Below, piece by piece: positions 34,110 through 42,357 of a stretch of 43,436 nt of DNA. This DNA comes from Microbulbifer agarilyticus S89. Its GTDB lineage: Bacteria > Pseudomonadota > Gammaproteobacteria > Pseudomonadales > Cellvibrionaceae. Under the pieces are notes generated by a model. The model was given only the letters and a program-made list of their open reading frames with translations, was not told where the DNA came from and searched no databases. Location of the stretch: positions 1 to 43,436 of the forward strand of contig NZ_AFPJ01000038.1 of the NCBI RefSeq assembly GCF_000220505.1, written 5' to 3'. Positions within the stretch are counted from its first letter, which is position 1. Every line of letters begins with the position of its first letter. A program made the translations under genes and the position numbers.

Positions 34110-35249
34110 ATGCCTTCCGCCACATCCGCATCTACACCGACACCGAGAGCCATCTCCCCGAGCCAGTTCCAACGCACCCTGCTCAAGTGGTTCGACCAGC
34201 ATGGCCGTCACGACCTGCCGTGGCAGCAGGACATCAATCCCTACCGGGTGTGGGTATCGGAGATCATGCTACAGCAGACCCAGGTAGCGGCGGTCATTCC
34301 CTACTACCAGCGGTTTATGGAGTCCTTCCCCACGGTGGAGGCCCTCGCTGCCGCCAGCCAGGACCAGGTGCTGGCCCACTGGAGCGGCCTCGGCTACTAC
34401 GCCCGTGCGCGCAACCTGCACAAATGCGCGCAGACCGTGGTCAACGAACACAGTGGCGCATTCCCCCGCAGCGTGGACGCCCTCGCCGAACTGCCCGGTA
34501 TCGGCCGCTCCACTGCCGGCGCCATCGCCAGTATCAGCATGGGGCTGGAGGCGGCGATTCTCGACGGCAACGTCAAACGGGTACTGGCGCGTATGCACGC
34601 GGTGGAGGGCTGGCCCGGGCAAACCGCCGTGGCCAAAGGCATGTGGGAGATCGCCGAGAAGTACACCCCGGCCAAGCGCACCGGCAACTACACCCAGGCG
34701 ATGATGGACCTGGGCGCCACCCTGTGCACCCGCTCCAAGCCCGCCTGCGAGCGCTGCCCCTTTGCCAAGCACTGCGTGGCCCACACCCAGGGCAACCCCG
34801 CCGATTACCCGGGCAAGAAGCCCAAGAAGGAAAAGCCGGTACGCCAGACTACCCTGTTGCTGATCGAACACGACGGCGAACTGTACCTGGAACAGCGCCC
34901 CGCCAGCGGCATCTGGGGTGGCCTGTGGATACCGCCACAGCTGGAAGGAGACGATGGCGGTGACGCCAGCGCGCAGGAATGGCTGGCGGCACAGGACCTC
35001 GACGCCAGCGAGCTGCAAGCCCTGCCATCCATGCGACACACCTTCAGCCACTTCCACCTGGATATCCACCCGGTGTGGATAAGTCTGCCGCACAAGCCCG
35101 ATCAGGTAGCGGAAGGAGCCAGTGGCTGGTATAAACTGCGCCAGCTCGACCGGCCCCGATCCGGGCAGGATCTCGGCCTGCCGGCGCCCATCGCCAAGCT
35201 GGTCAAACAATTAATGGCCATGCGCGCCCCACTATTGGCACCCTGTTAG
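34110..35249 (+). CDS. mutY: A/G-specific adenine glycosylase MutY
   Basis: A 379-residue base-excision repair enzyme that removes adenine opposite 8-oxoguanine. Catalytic Glu51 lies in EIMLQQTQV; the helix-hairpin-helix is [12 protein letters not shown]; catalytic Asp152 lies in [12 protein letters not shown]. The iron-sulfur cluster pattern is C-x6-C-x2-C-x5-C ([17 protein letters not shown]). A C-terminal NUDIX-like domain (about 245-370) recognises 8-oxoG. It is followed 8 bp later by yggX, a pairing also found in E. coli. Confidence 0.97.
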   Translation: MPSATSASTPTPRAISPSQFQRTLLKWFDQHGRHDLPWQQDINPYRVWVSEIMLQQTQVAAVIPYYQRFMESFPTVEALAAASQDQVLAHWSGLGYYARARNLHKCAQTVVNEHSGAFPRSVDALAELPGIGRSTAGAIASISMGLEAAILDGNVKRVLARMHAVEGWPGQTAVAKGMWEIAEKYTPAKRTGNYTQAMMDLGATLCTRSKPACERCPFAKHCVAHTQGNPADYPGKKPKKEKPVRQTTLLLIEHDGELYLEQRPASGIWGGLWIPPQLEGDDGGDASAQEWLAAQDLDASELQALPSMRHTFSHFHLDIHPVWISLPHKPDQVAEGASGWYKLRQLDRPRSGQDLGLPAPIAKLVKQLMAMRAPLLAPC

Positions 35250-35257
35250 GAGAAACC

Positions 35258-35539
35258 ATGTCCCGCACCGTCTTCTGCCGCAAATACCAGGAAGAACTCG
35301 AAGGCCTCCCCAACCCGCCCTTCCCGGGCCCCAAGGGGCAGGACATCTACGACAACGTCTCCAAGAAAGCCTGGGGCGAGTGGATGGCCCACCAGACCAT
35401 GCTGATCAACGAAAAGCGCCTCAACATGATGGAACCGTCCTCCCGCGCCTACCTGGCCGAACAGATGGGCAAATTCTTCGCCGGTGAAGACTACGACGAC
35501 GCCGAAGGCTTCGTTCCCGAGCAAGACGGCGACAAGTAA
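35258..35539 (+). CDS. yggX: Probable Fe(2+)-trafficking protein YggX
   Basis: A 93-residue small cytoplasmic protein of the YggX family, linked to protection of iron-sulfur enzymes from oxidation. The N-terminus [17 protein letters not shown] has the conserved Cys7, followed by [23 protein letters not shown]. The ATG is preceded by AGGAG. It follows mutY closely, and MutY itself carries an iron-sulfur cluster. Confidence 0.97.
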   Translation: MSRTVFCRKYQEELEGLPNPPFPGPKGQDIYDNVSKKAWGEWMAHQTMLINEKRLNMMEPSSRAYLAEQMGKFFAGEDYDDAEGFVPEQDGDK

Positions 35540-35582
35540 GCAACTACTTACAAACCGAAAAAACTATTTATCAATCAAGGGG

Positions 35583-35611
35583 TTGACTCCCCCCGGAAGA
35601 GCAGGTTTAAT
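35583..35611 (+). promoter_or_regulatory. Promoter of tRNA-Phe
   Basis: TTGACT, exactly 17 bp, then TTTAAT. A GC-rich discriminator (ACGCGCC) follows, as in stringently controlled stable-RNA promoters. The mature tRNA begins 39 bp after the -10 box. Confidence 0.85.
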
Positions 35612-35649
35612 ACGCGCCTCGCTGCCGGGGACAACCCCGAAACAGCATT

Positions 35650-35725
35650 GCCCAGATAGCTCAGTCGGTAGAGCAGGGGATTGAAAATCCCCGTGTCGGT
35701 GGTTCGATTCCGCCTCTGGGCACCA
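35650..35725 (+). tRNA. tRNA-Phe (GAA)
   Basis: A 76-nt cloverleaf: acceptor GCCCAGA / TCTGGGC, D arm AGCTCAGTCGGTAGAGC, anticodon arm GGGGA-TTGAAAA-TCCCC with anticodon GAA, T arm GTGGTTCGATTCCGC, discriminator A and encoded CCA. Its last 17 bases are the integration site of the adjacent island; the left junction keeps the tRNA whole. Confidence 0.98.
35709..35725 (+). other. attL core (tRNA-Phe 3' end)
   Basis: TCCGCCTCTGGGCACCA, identical to 43394-43410. The flanking bases differ at both ends, so the core is exactly 17 bp. It covers part of the T arm, the acceptor 3' strand and CCA. Confidence 0.93.
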
Positions 35726-35734
35726 CCTTTTCTT

Positions 35735-35759
35735 AACCCCTTGTCCCTCAAGGGGTTTT
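35735..35759 (+). terminator. Terminator after tRNA-Phe, carried by the island
   Basis: AACCCCTTG-TCCCT-CAAGGGGTT followed by a T-run. It lies inside the island, 10 bp after the core repeat, so it replaces whatever terminator the tRNA had before integration. Confidence 0.85.
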
Positions 35760-35774
35760 ATCAGCCTTCAGTAT

Positions 35775-35798
35775 TCTTGGTACAAACTCTTGGTACAA
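35775..35798 (+). other. Paired direct repeats near attL, candidate integrase arm sites
   Basis: TCTTGGTACAA occurs at 35775-35785 and 35788-35798, a 13-bp period. The core GGTACAA recurs as a pair near the right end (43314-43332). Confidence 0.55.
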
Positions 35799-35804
35799 GA
35801 GCTG

Positions 35805-37487
35805 ATGGCTGATTACATTTTTCTTCGCCCCTCTGGCTATTACCTCCGTTACGCGAGACCCCTTCGCTTTGCATCCCTGCTTCCAGTTCGCGAGCTGAGA
35901 TACCCCCTACATACCCACAAACAATTGATTGCCAAACGAGCGGCCGCGTATATAGTTGCGCGGATTGAGTGGTTGCTAAGTGGTATTGAGAGCAGTCGCA
36001 TGCAGCTGTCCCGCGAACAAATAATGAACCTTGTCCGCAAGGAGATTGAAGAATCTCACTCGGAGGTTACATCTGACCACCTCCGCGAGAAGTCACCCGG
36101 AGCCTGGGAAGCGCACGTCACAGCCAGCCTAGAATTCCTCAGAGAAGCCGAGGAAGATTTAGCTCGCTCCCACTTTCGAAGCATCGCTCGCAGAGCGCAG
36201 CAAATACTAGATGACAACGGCATCAGGCTCGACGAGACATCTGGAAGCTTTCGGTTACTTTGCAGGGAGTTACTCAGGGCCACCATTGAGCTTCAGCGAG
36301 AAGACCTTCGCCTGCATAACGGTAAATCAGCTCACAATGAGCAACCTTACCTGCTCCAGGCAAGCCCCACTCCAGTTGCCGCCACACAACCGAAGACTAC
36401 CCCCCTGTTGAGCGAAGTCCTTGAGGCATTCATCAATGAGAAGCAACAGGCTAAGAAGGTTGGCATTAGCTCCATTGAGAGCTACCGGGAGGCGGTCAGC
36501 ACTTTCGTGTTTGTTGTTGGTGACAAGCCTGTCGGGGAAATAACACATGATGACGCCTGCCGCTTTAGGGATGCTTGCAGGCAGATCCCTACAAACCGCA
36601 CAAAAAACCCCAACTACAAAAACAAGACTATCGATGAGCTACTAGCCCTTGAGCTACCTGAGTCCATATGCCTATCTGGAAAGACAATTAACGATCGTCT
36701 TTCCATTCTGAGCGCGATCTTCCAGAAGCACTTGATCCCGAAACGACTCGCTGACCTCAATGTGTTTGAGGGGGTCAAGACACACCTGGAGGACAGCAGG
36801 AGTTACACAGAGTTTGACTCCGACGACCTCAGAGTGATCACAACTAGCGCAATCTACGTTGATTCCAAATACTCAAGAAGCAGCAAAACCACAGCTTCTC
36901 GCTGGTGGCTTCCATTGCTTGGGTTTTGGACGGGGGCCAGGGTAGGCGAACTGACACAAATGCATCTGAGCGACATTCAGGAAATCGATGGCATCTTGTG
37001 TGCAGTAGTCGACGATGATGAGGAAGACGGCAAACGGGTGAAGACCAATGCGGCACGTCGAACTTTCCCGATTCACTCAGCACTTTTGGAGCTTGGCTTC
37101 CGTGATTACGTGGAGCAAGTCAGAGCTAGCGGGGCTACACGACTACTCGAATCGATACCCCTTGGATCCAGGAAGCCAGGAGAAGTGGCGTCCAAGTGGT
37201 TTAATGAGACCTACCGGGCCCGACATCTCCCAAGCGAATTCAAAGAGGACAAGAAAGTCTTCCACTCGCTGCGTCGAACATTCATCACAGCGGGACTCAA
37301 CGCCAAAATTGACCTGTTAGACCTGCAATCAATGGTTGGTCACGAGCCTAAACAATTGGCAGAGACAGCGACGTACTATGGCAAAAGGGATGTACGGAGA
37401 CTCAAGGAAAGCCTTGAGCTGGTGCAATTCCCCTCTGTGGATTTGGCCTCATTACGCAATGGCTGGAAGCGATTCAAGAGACTGTAA
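35805..37487 (+). CDS. Tyrosine recombinase / island integrase
   Basis: The ATG at 35805 gives 560 residues. The N-terminal region (YIFLRPSGYYLRYARP...RYPLHTHKQLIAKRAAAY) resembles the DUF6538-type arm of large integrases. A core-binding domain follows (about 205-330), then the catalytic domain: Arg379 in GFWTGARVGEL, His487 and Arg490 in HSLRRTF, His513 in MVGHEP, and the tyrosine nucleophile at 524 or 525 (ATYYGKR). All five key positions are present, so it should be active. It sits beside the tRNA-Phe att core, reading into the island, and probably catalyses integration at the tRNA 3' end. An upstream in-frame TTG (35790) is within the arm repeats and is not preferred. Confidence 0.92.
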   Translation: MADYIFLRPSGYYLRYARPLRFASLLPVRELRYPLHTHKQLIAKRAAAYIVARIEWLLSGIESSRMQLSREQIMNLVRKEIEESHSEVTSDHLREKSPGAWEAHVTASLEFLREAEEDLARSHFRSIARRAQQILDDNGIRLDETSGSFRLLCRELLRATIELQREDLRLHNGKSAHNEQPYLLQASPTPVAATQPKTTPLLSEVLEAFINEKQQAKKVGISSIESYREAVSTFVFVVGDKPVGEITHDDACRFRDACRQIPTNRTKNPNYKNKTIDELLALELPESICLSGKTINDRLSILSAIFQKHLIPKRLADLNVFEGVKTHLEDSRSYTEFDSDDLRVITTSAIYVDSKYSRSSKTTASRWWLPLLGFWTGARVGELTQMHLSDIQEIDGILCAVVDDDEEDGKRVKTNAARRTFPIHSALLELGFRDYVEQVRASGATRLLESIPLGSRKPGEVASKWFNETYRARHLPSEFKEDKKVFHSLRRTFITAGLNAKIDLLDLQSMVGHEPKQLAETATYYGKRDVRRLKESLELVQFPSVDLASLRNGWKRFKRL

Positions 37488-37563
37488 AGGGTCAGCACCA
37501 GCTACTGATAGCAACCGAGCAAAAGGGGCACCGCAGCAGTATCGGGAAAACCCAGGGTAAAGG

Positions 37564-37582
37564 TGGGGGAACCCTTCCCCCA
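37564..37582. terminator. Hairpin between convergent integrase and methyltransferase genes
   Basis: TGGGGGAA-CCC-TTCCCCCA, an 8-bp perfect stem just before the methyltransferase stop. No long T-run follows, so it is a probable rather than certain bidirectional terminator. Confidence 0.5.
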
Positions 37583-37587
37583 TTAGC

Positions 37588-38826
37588 TTAGGTCGCCGTT
37601 GCCAGCTTACGCTTACGCGCGACAGGGCCAAGGCCTGTACCCGGATGAGCTGCATGCTCCCCGATTAACTCGTGGTACTGCTCAGGAACCGGTTGAACTC
37701 TTTTCGCTCTCGGGCAAGGCTCTTTCTTCTGAGGGATCAACTTCAACTGATCGCTGTCGAGCTTATCCCCGAAAAATTGCTTCCGGATTTCCCTACCCAA
37801 AATCTCTCCCATTAAGCTGGGCACAGCGTTACCTAACTGACGCTGCATCTCACTACGCCCACCTTCAATGTGATACCCATCTGGGAAGGTTTGTAGACGA
37901 CAAGTCTCTCGCATGGTTAGCTTTCTGCTATCCCAATGGAACGGCCCAATGGAGCTTCCCGGCTGCGCCTGAATAGTCCAAGAAGGCTTATTCTTGGCGA
38001 GCTTAAGTAGGAACCCCCAGTAGCGCGTCCGCCAGCCAAATAGCGGCTGACCATCTCCTCGATCTGTATGGTGCAGGTAATTTTTCCCCTCAGGGATAGA
38101 GGGCAGCAGCGCCCCCCACTTTCCACCAACCTTCAGTTTCGGATCTTTGGACTCAGGAGCATTAACTAAGTCACCTATGGCATCCCAGGCGTTATTCCAT
38201 GTTGGGTAACCGAAGAGATCATCAACTGCGAGTTCTGGATCTTGATGTGTGGCAGCTGGAAACCTAAACACCTTTCCATCACGAGAGCCGACCAGAAATA
38301 CTCGCTCACGCATCTGAGGCACGCCGTAGTCGGCAGCATTCAGCACTTGCCATGTGAATGAGTAGTTGCTGCCGGTTTCTTCGTTGATCTTCTGGATGAT
38401 GTTCTCAAGCAACTTGAGCCCTTCATCTTTGCCCTTGAAGGTCATTCCCTGGACGTTTTCCAGCAAAAACGCCTTCGGCTTCAGGTCTCTTAACACCCGC
38501 AAGTAGGCTGTCAACGTATCAGCCCTAGGGTCATCTAAGCGCTTGGTATCGCCCTTCGACCAATAAGCAGACTTTGAGAAGGGCTGACACGGCGGCCCCC
38601 CAATTAGGAGGTCTGGCGCTCTCCTATTGAAGCCTCCAGCCGACTTCAAGTCTTCGGACGTTACATTGTGAATGTCATCTTCAAACACAGGCCAATCGCG
38701 GTTCGCACGCAAAGTCTGACATGCCCACTTGTCCATCTCCACGGCGACGGCAGTCTCGAAGCCAGCAGCTTCAAGCCCGAGATCCAGCCCTCCGGCACCA
38801 GTGAATAAACTAACAATCTTGCGCAT
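37588..38826 (-). CDS. DNA (cytosine-5)-methyltransferase of the island R-M system
   Basis: A 412-residue m5C methyltransferase: motif I SLFTGAGGLDLGLEAAGF, motif IV GGPPCQPFS with nucleophile Cys80, motif VI FLLENVQGM, motif VIII PQMRERVFLVG, motif X QLGNAVPSLMGEIL. A moderate target-recognition region lies between VIII and IX (about residues 215-300). The ATG at 38824-38826 is chosen since the protein then starts at motif I; longer starts run through the promoter region. It would protect host DNA from the neighbouring endonuclease. It is divergent from the controller and endonuclease genes, the standard layout of controller-regulated type II systems. Confidence 0.94.
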   Translation of the reverse strand: MRKIVSLFTGAGGLDLGLEAAGFETAVAVEMDKWACQTLRANRDWPVFEDDIHNVTSEDLKSAGGFNRRAPDLLIGGPPCQPFSKSAYWSKGDTKRLDDPRADTLTAYLRVLRDLKPKAFLLENVQGMTFKGKDEGLKLLENIIQKINEETGSNYSFTWQVLNAADYGVPQMRERVFLVGSRDGKVFRFPAATHQDPELAVDDLFGYPTWNNAWDAIGDLVNAPESKDPKLKVGGKWGALLPSIPEGKNYLHHTDRGDGQPLFGWRTRYWGFLLKLAKNKPSWTIQAQPGSSIGPFHWDSRKLTMRETCRLQTFPDGYHIEGGRSEMQRQLGNAVPSLMGEILGREIRKQFFGDKLDSDQLKLIPQKKEPCPRAKRVQPVPEQYHELIGEHAAHPGTGLGPVARKRKLATAT

Positions 38827-38886
38827 ACACCCAACTGCCTGTAGCGTTGATGGATTTTGTCGCAGCTCACGCCGCGTATAGGAAGG

Positions 38887-38926
38887 GTAGTGTGGCAACT
38901 CTACATAAATTGTATTGAGAGTACAA
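38887..38926 (+). promoter_or_regulatory. Two dyads, candidate controller operators
   Basis: In the 100-bp region between the divergent methyltransferase and controller genes lie an imperfect 18-bp palindrome GTAGTGTGGCAACTCTAC (38887-38904, 14 of 18 symmetric) and a dyad TTGTA-N7-TACAA (38910-38926) that abuts the controller start codon. A -10-like TACATAAAT lies between them. Confidence 0.5.
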
Positions 38927-39184
38927 GTGATCAAGGTAAATCTTCGTCAGGCAATGGTCGACTATGCCCGCAGAACCGGGACAAGAACCACATATGCCGA
39001 AATAGCCAAAGAGACAGGGCTCTCCAAAGCGACCCTCGAAGCACTAGGGTCTCGTAGCGACTACAACACGACACTGGCAACCATTGACTTGCTCTGCGAG
39101 TACTTGAGGTGCGATGTAGCCACCCTGCTCGAGCACCAGCCAGACGTAACGGGGGGCCGTGAGAGCAATGCCAATAAAAATTGA
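38927..39184 (+). CDS. Cro/C1-type HTH protein, probable R-M controller
   Basis: The GTG at 38927 gives 85 residues. The helix-turn-helix reads TTYAEIAKETGLSKATLEALGS, followed by a conserved NTTLATIDLLCEYLRCDVATLLEH; the whole resembles small Cro/C1-type HTH_26 proteins. Its last codons overlap the endonuclease start by 17 bp, so the two are translationally coupled. The position, divergent from the methyltransferase with dyads in between, is that of a controller (C) protein that delays endonuclease expression after entry into a new host. There is little room for a ribosome site, so the message may be leaderless, as for several C genes. An in-frame TTG at 38915 is an alternative start. Confidence 0.82.
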   Translation: MIKVNLRQAMVDYARRTGTRTTYAEIAKETGLSKATLEALGSRSDYNTTLATIDLLCEYLRCDVATLLEHQPDVTGGRESNANKN

Positions 39185-40262
39185 TCACTCGCAAGCTAAG
39201 TCAGTACTTTACGAGGAGCACGCGAAAGCCCATAACGGTGTGAGCGATCCCATATGTGAAGCTTGGAAAGCCAAAGTTGATCGGCTAGGAGCGCTATGCC
39301 CATACAGGAAAAGCTCAACCTTCGTAGCCGCCTTGGGCACCGCCCTGCTAGCCAAGTCTGTTGAGCCGAATGTCGACGTATACTCTCTACTCGACCGTGA
39401 CGGAGGTGAGCGTTCCTATTCGGCACGCTCTCTCGCTGACAACGTCTGGGCTAAAAACAGAGCCTACCTGGACGTTGATCTCGGCGCTAACAATGCGAAT
39501 CCACTGAACAATACCCCTTTCGTCGGCCGCGCGAGAATTGACGCGATTGAGCGTGTTAGGAATGTGGAAGGTCGGAACTGGCTTTTTGCATGCCTGGATG
39601 AGCTGGACAGCATTCAAGGCACAGAAGAAGCACGCTCCGCCCTGCGAGGATTCATCTTGTCGCGGACAGTAGTGGCAACAACTTCGTTCAATGTCGGTGA
39701 AAACGCGGGCGACTACTTTGTATCTCAAAGCCTCGCGACAAGAATTGAAGAGTTCGTTGGAACTGATAGCGAAGAGGGTCGCCGCGCTCAAGCTGTAGCT
39801 GCAGGTTTGCTTTCAGTTGCTTTCGGGACGGAAAACGTGGAAGTCAGCCACATCAACGATCCAGACCGTCGCTTCCCACTAGACATCACTGTGTTCGATG
39901 ACCCCGTGGATCGCAAAGTTCGTTTTTCAGTTGAAGTGAAAGATAAAAAAGTCAGCGGTTCAGATGTGTTATCCAGTGTAGAGAAGGTAGTCAAGTTCGA
40001 CATTCCCAACGTTCTCTATCTAGCCCTCAGCCAACCGCATGATCAAAGGGATTTTGAAGCAGAAACAGTCAAAGCGAGAGACTCAGGCTGTCGAGTTATT
40101 TTTTGCTACTCCTGGGAGCAGCTATGCAATATGTGCACATCCATGACAGCAACTCCCGGCCCGGGAGCGCTTGGAGAAGCATTCCGACAAATCGGTGCTC
40201 GACTCGTCCAGTTGGGGGTCAGCCAAGCAGGTATCGGACAATGGGAAAGCTGGAGCGGTTAA
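39168..40262 (+). CDS. Type II restriction endonuclease, probably SacI-like
   Basis: The ATG at 39168 gives 364 residues. The central region has a PD-(D/E)XK-type site: RRFPLDITVFDD, then VRFSVEVKDKKVSGSD, giving D...E-V-K. Length, an m5C methyltransferase partner and a controller gene match my memory of the SacI (GAGCTC) system and its RE_SacI family; sequence similarity could not be tested. Overlap with the controller gene supports a working R-M unit. If it is not SacI-like, it remains a type II endonuclease by context and motif. Confidence 0.7.
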   Translation: MPIKIDHSQAKSVLYEEHAKAHNGVSDPICEAWKAKVDRLGALCPYRKSSTFVAALGTALLAKSVEPNVDVYSLLDRDGGERSYSARSLADNVWAKNRAYLDVDLGANNANPLNNTPFVGRARIDAIERVRNVEGRNWLFACLDELDSIQGTEEARSALRGFILSRTVVATTSFNVGENAGDYFVSQSLATRIEEFVGTDSEEGRRAQAVAAGLLSVAFGTENVEVSHINDPDRRFPLDITVFDDPVDRKVRFSVEVKDKKVSGSDVLSSVEKVVKFDIPNVLYLALSQPHDQRDFEAETVKARDSGCRVIFCYSWEQLCNMCTSMTATPGPGALGEAFRQIGARLVQLGVSQAGIGQWESWSG

Positions 40263-40291
40263 CGCTCCTCACAGCCAAAAACACCGCAAAA

Positions 40292-40422
40292 TAGGGCAGC
40301 AGGGACGTTGCCCTACCACCCTCAGGGTCAAAAAAAGCGACCCTGCCACGGACATACAAGATCGCTAAAAGCTAGGAACCACGGGGCCTTCAAGGCGACT
40401 AGTCCGCTAAAGTTGTATGTCC
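40292..40422. other. Three stem-loops in the intergenic region 40263-40503
   Basis: TAGGGCA/TGCCCTA (40292-40298, 40309-40315), CAGGGTC/GACCCTG (40323-40329, 40339-40345) and a longer-range 10-bp pair GGACATACAA/TTGTATGTCC (40350-40359, 40413-40422) enclosing small hairpins such as GCCTT-C-AAGGC. The region lies between the convergent endonuclease and ParB-like genes. It may only terminate transcription, or may encode a structured RNA. Confidence 0.5.
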
Positions 40423-40503
40423 CTCCAGCCCCCTTAGCAGGGACAGCTACTGTGATACCTATAAATCGTTTCCACCTCGGAGAGTAATCACCTAGCGCCT
40501 CCT

Positions 40504-41439
40504 TCAGAAGTCCACTACAGCTGATTCCTCAAACGTTGTGAAACTGGGCAAAATACCGGACGAAGCGCAACCAGCATAAGCGGCTCGCTTCTTCAGATCA
40601 GATTTTGATATCCCAGAGGCCTTCAATTGTTGCTCCAGGTGCCTTGCCAAGCTCAGGATCTGGTGCGCCTTCATCGCTACCTCGTCAGCTCTGGCATCAT
40701 CGTCATTCATCTCAAGGAACCTAACTAGCCTGCTTGCATCCTCATGAGCCAAGGCTTCAATGGCTTGCATTTTCATTCTACGGTGCTCCTGCTCCTCGGA
40801 TTCCTGTGTTTGATTAAGGGGGGAAAATTTCATAGCACTCCACCAAGCAGTCCGGTTCAGGTCATCCCAGTCCACCCCCTTCGCCAATAGGGCATCTCTT
40901 GTTCTCAACATCCGGCTAGTTAGGCTTTTGCTGATATCCAGCATACGAGCAAGCTCTCGGACCGGCCTTCCTTTCAGACACCCTTCCCATTGATGACAAT
41001 CAGTCAGCCTCTTCCAAGCGAGATTCGTAGTTTCATTGCGGGCCAAGGTCTTCGTTGGCTTCGTGTTGTCGCTTTGAGCAATATGCTTTGCAATCTGGAT
41101 TGGGACTGGGTCACCATGGAATGTCAGCTTTTCCACTCTGATCTTTCGTTGGTGGTTGGCTGATGCTTTGCGGTTTAGGTTGCAGACAGCGTGATAGCGG
41201 TGATGTCCTCTTAGCAGTACGTTTTGGGTGACACATCCATCTTCATCGATCACATCGGCCACACAAACCGGCCTCTCTAGACCGCCAATCTTGATTGATT
41301 TGGTCAGCTGCTCAACATGGTTCATATCGACTCTTCGATTGTTGAAGCCTTCTTCAACCACTATATCAACCTGTCTCAAATTGAACCGCCCGGTAATCGA
41401 GAGGCCTGGATAGATCTTTTGTACTTGCTTCTTGTTCAT
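40504..41439 (-). CDS. ParB-like DNA-binding protein
   Basis: The ATG at 41437-41439, with GAGGA 5 bp upstream, gives 311 residues. A ParB N-terminal-type domain (about residues 15-110) reads VDIVVEEGFNNRRVDMNHVEQLTKSIKIGGLERPVCV...VLLRGHHRYHAV, where RGHHRYHA takes the place of the GERRxRA nucleotide box of ParB. An HTH follows (GRPVRELARMLDISKSLTSRMLRTRDAL, about 165-195), then a long helical C-terminus. No ParA or parS-like site is visible, so partition is unlikely by itself; a regulator or a remnant of a plasmid stage are alternatives. It is downstream of the serine recombinase gene on the same strand. Confidence 0.75.
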   Translation of the reverse strand: MNKKQVQKIYPGLSITGRFNLRQVDIVVEEGFNNRRVDMNHVEQLTKSIKIGGLERPVCVADVIDEDGCVTQNVLLRGHHRYHAVCNLNRKASANHQRKIRVEKLTFHGDPVPIQIAKHIAQSDNTKPTKTLARNETTNLAWKRLTDCHQWEGCLKGRPVRELARMLDISKSLTSRMLRTRDALLAKGVDWDDLNRTAWWSAMKFSPLNQTQESEEQEHRRMKMQAIEALAHEDASRLVRFLEMNDDDARADEVAMKAHQILSLARHLEQQLKASGISKSDLKKRAAYAGCASSGILPSFTTFEESAVVDF

Positions 41440-41513
41440 GTCATTCCTCAGAGGTGGGCGGTCTAAGCCAATGGCATTCGCCCTTAAGTGATGGAGGGTA
41501 TATTTAGGGGGAA

Positions 41514-41584
41514 CTGACCGTCGCAGGTCAGAGACGGGGCTAGGACGCCCCGGAGGGAAGGTGGTTACTATCCCTATACGGGAT
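41514..41584 (-). other. Three hairpins between recombinase and ParB-like genes
   Basis: CTGACC-GTCGCA-GGTCAG (41514-41531), GGGGC-TAGGAC-GCCCC (41536-41551) and ATCCC-TATAC-GGGAT (41570-41584) in the 164-bp gap. There is no T-run. They could attenuate read-through from the recombinase gene into the ParB-like gene. Confidence 0.4.
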
Positions 41585-41603
41585 GGCAATTCTTGTACTG
41601 TAG

Positions 41604-42266
41604 CTAAAGCCCCAGTCGCTGAATAAGCCTGGAGACTGTCATTGATTGAAACTCGTGACCTCGAGAAGTCCTGAGTCCTGCATTGTTCAGTTCCTGAGCT
41701 ATCTCGCGCGTAGTCATACCTGCCGCCACTAGCGGTTTCACGAGCCCTGATAGCCTTTCAGCACGCTCCTGCGCTTTCTGCTTCGTCACTTCGTTGCGCC
41801 TGCCAGTTTTATCCCTGAGCCCTCCTAGCTTCACTCCTCGGGCCTTGGCTGCCGCCAGTGCCTGTTTGGTCCGCTGACTGATGAACTCCCTCTCCTGCTC
41901 CGCCAGTGCGGCATACAAGTGGAGCTGAAACCTATCCGCCTGGGGCATACAGGCAACCTTGAGGTCTACCCGCTTAATGATCCCCGCGATGTCCTCAACA
42001 TCCCTACTGAGCCGGTCGAGCTTGGCCACCAGCATAGTGGCCTTGTGCTTCTTACTTAGAGCAATAGCCTTCTCCCGCTCCTCCTTCACCGCCCCAGTGT
42101 CCTTCCCGGTAATTACCTCTGTGAAGGTGCCCAGTACCTCGTAGGGTTGGCCAGAGTAGGTCTCCAGGAAGAGGGCTATGTCCCTCTGCTGAGCCTCTAG
42201 ACCTAACCCAGACGCTCCCTGCTTGTCAGTGCTCACACGACGATAAATCACATAGCGAATGGTCAT
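41604..42266 (-). CDS. Serine recombinase (resolvase/invertase family)
   Basis: The ATG at 42264-42266 gives 220 residues. The catalytic domain begins [15 protein letters not shown] with the active-site Ser in RVSTDKQ, followed by [15 protein letters not shown] and the linker helix [31 protein letters not shown]. The C-terminal HTH ([37 protein letters not shown]) binds the target site. The size is that of small resolvases or invertases, not of large serine integrases. Whether it resolves multimers, inverts a segment or is a relic of the element's past is unknown. A dyad upstream (42323-42357) is a possible res site. Confidence 0.9.
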   Translation of the reverse strand: MTIRYVIYRRVSTDKQGASGLGLEAQQRDIALFLETYSGQPYEVLGTFTEVITGKDTGAVKEEREKAIALSKKHKATMLVAKLDRLSRDVEDIAGIIKRVDLKVACMPQADRFQLHLYAALAEQEREFISQRTKQALAAAKARGVKLGGLRDKTGRRNEVTKQKAQERAERLSGLVKPLVAAGMTTREIAQELNNAGLRTSRGHEFQSMTVSRLIQRLGL

Positions 42267-42322
42267 TGCTGTTGTCGCTGTTGCCTTGGTCAAGAACAAG
42301 TAGAGCACCAGTTCAACCAGCC

Positions 42323-42357
42323 TGCAACAAATAACGACGTTCGTTGTGAGTGTTGCA
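42323..42357. promoter_or_regulatory. Dyad upstream of the serine recombinase, possible res site or operator
   Basis: Outer arms TGCAACA and TGTTGCA enclose an inner palindrome AACGA-CGT-TCGTT. It lies 57 bp upstream of the recombinase start codon. The surrounding 266 bp (42267-42532) have no gene; they also hold two G-runs (8 and 7 G, 42377-42394). Confidence 0.45.
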
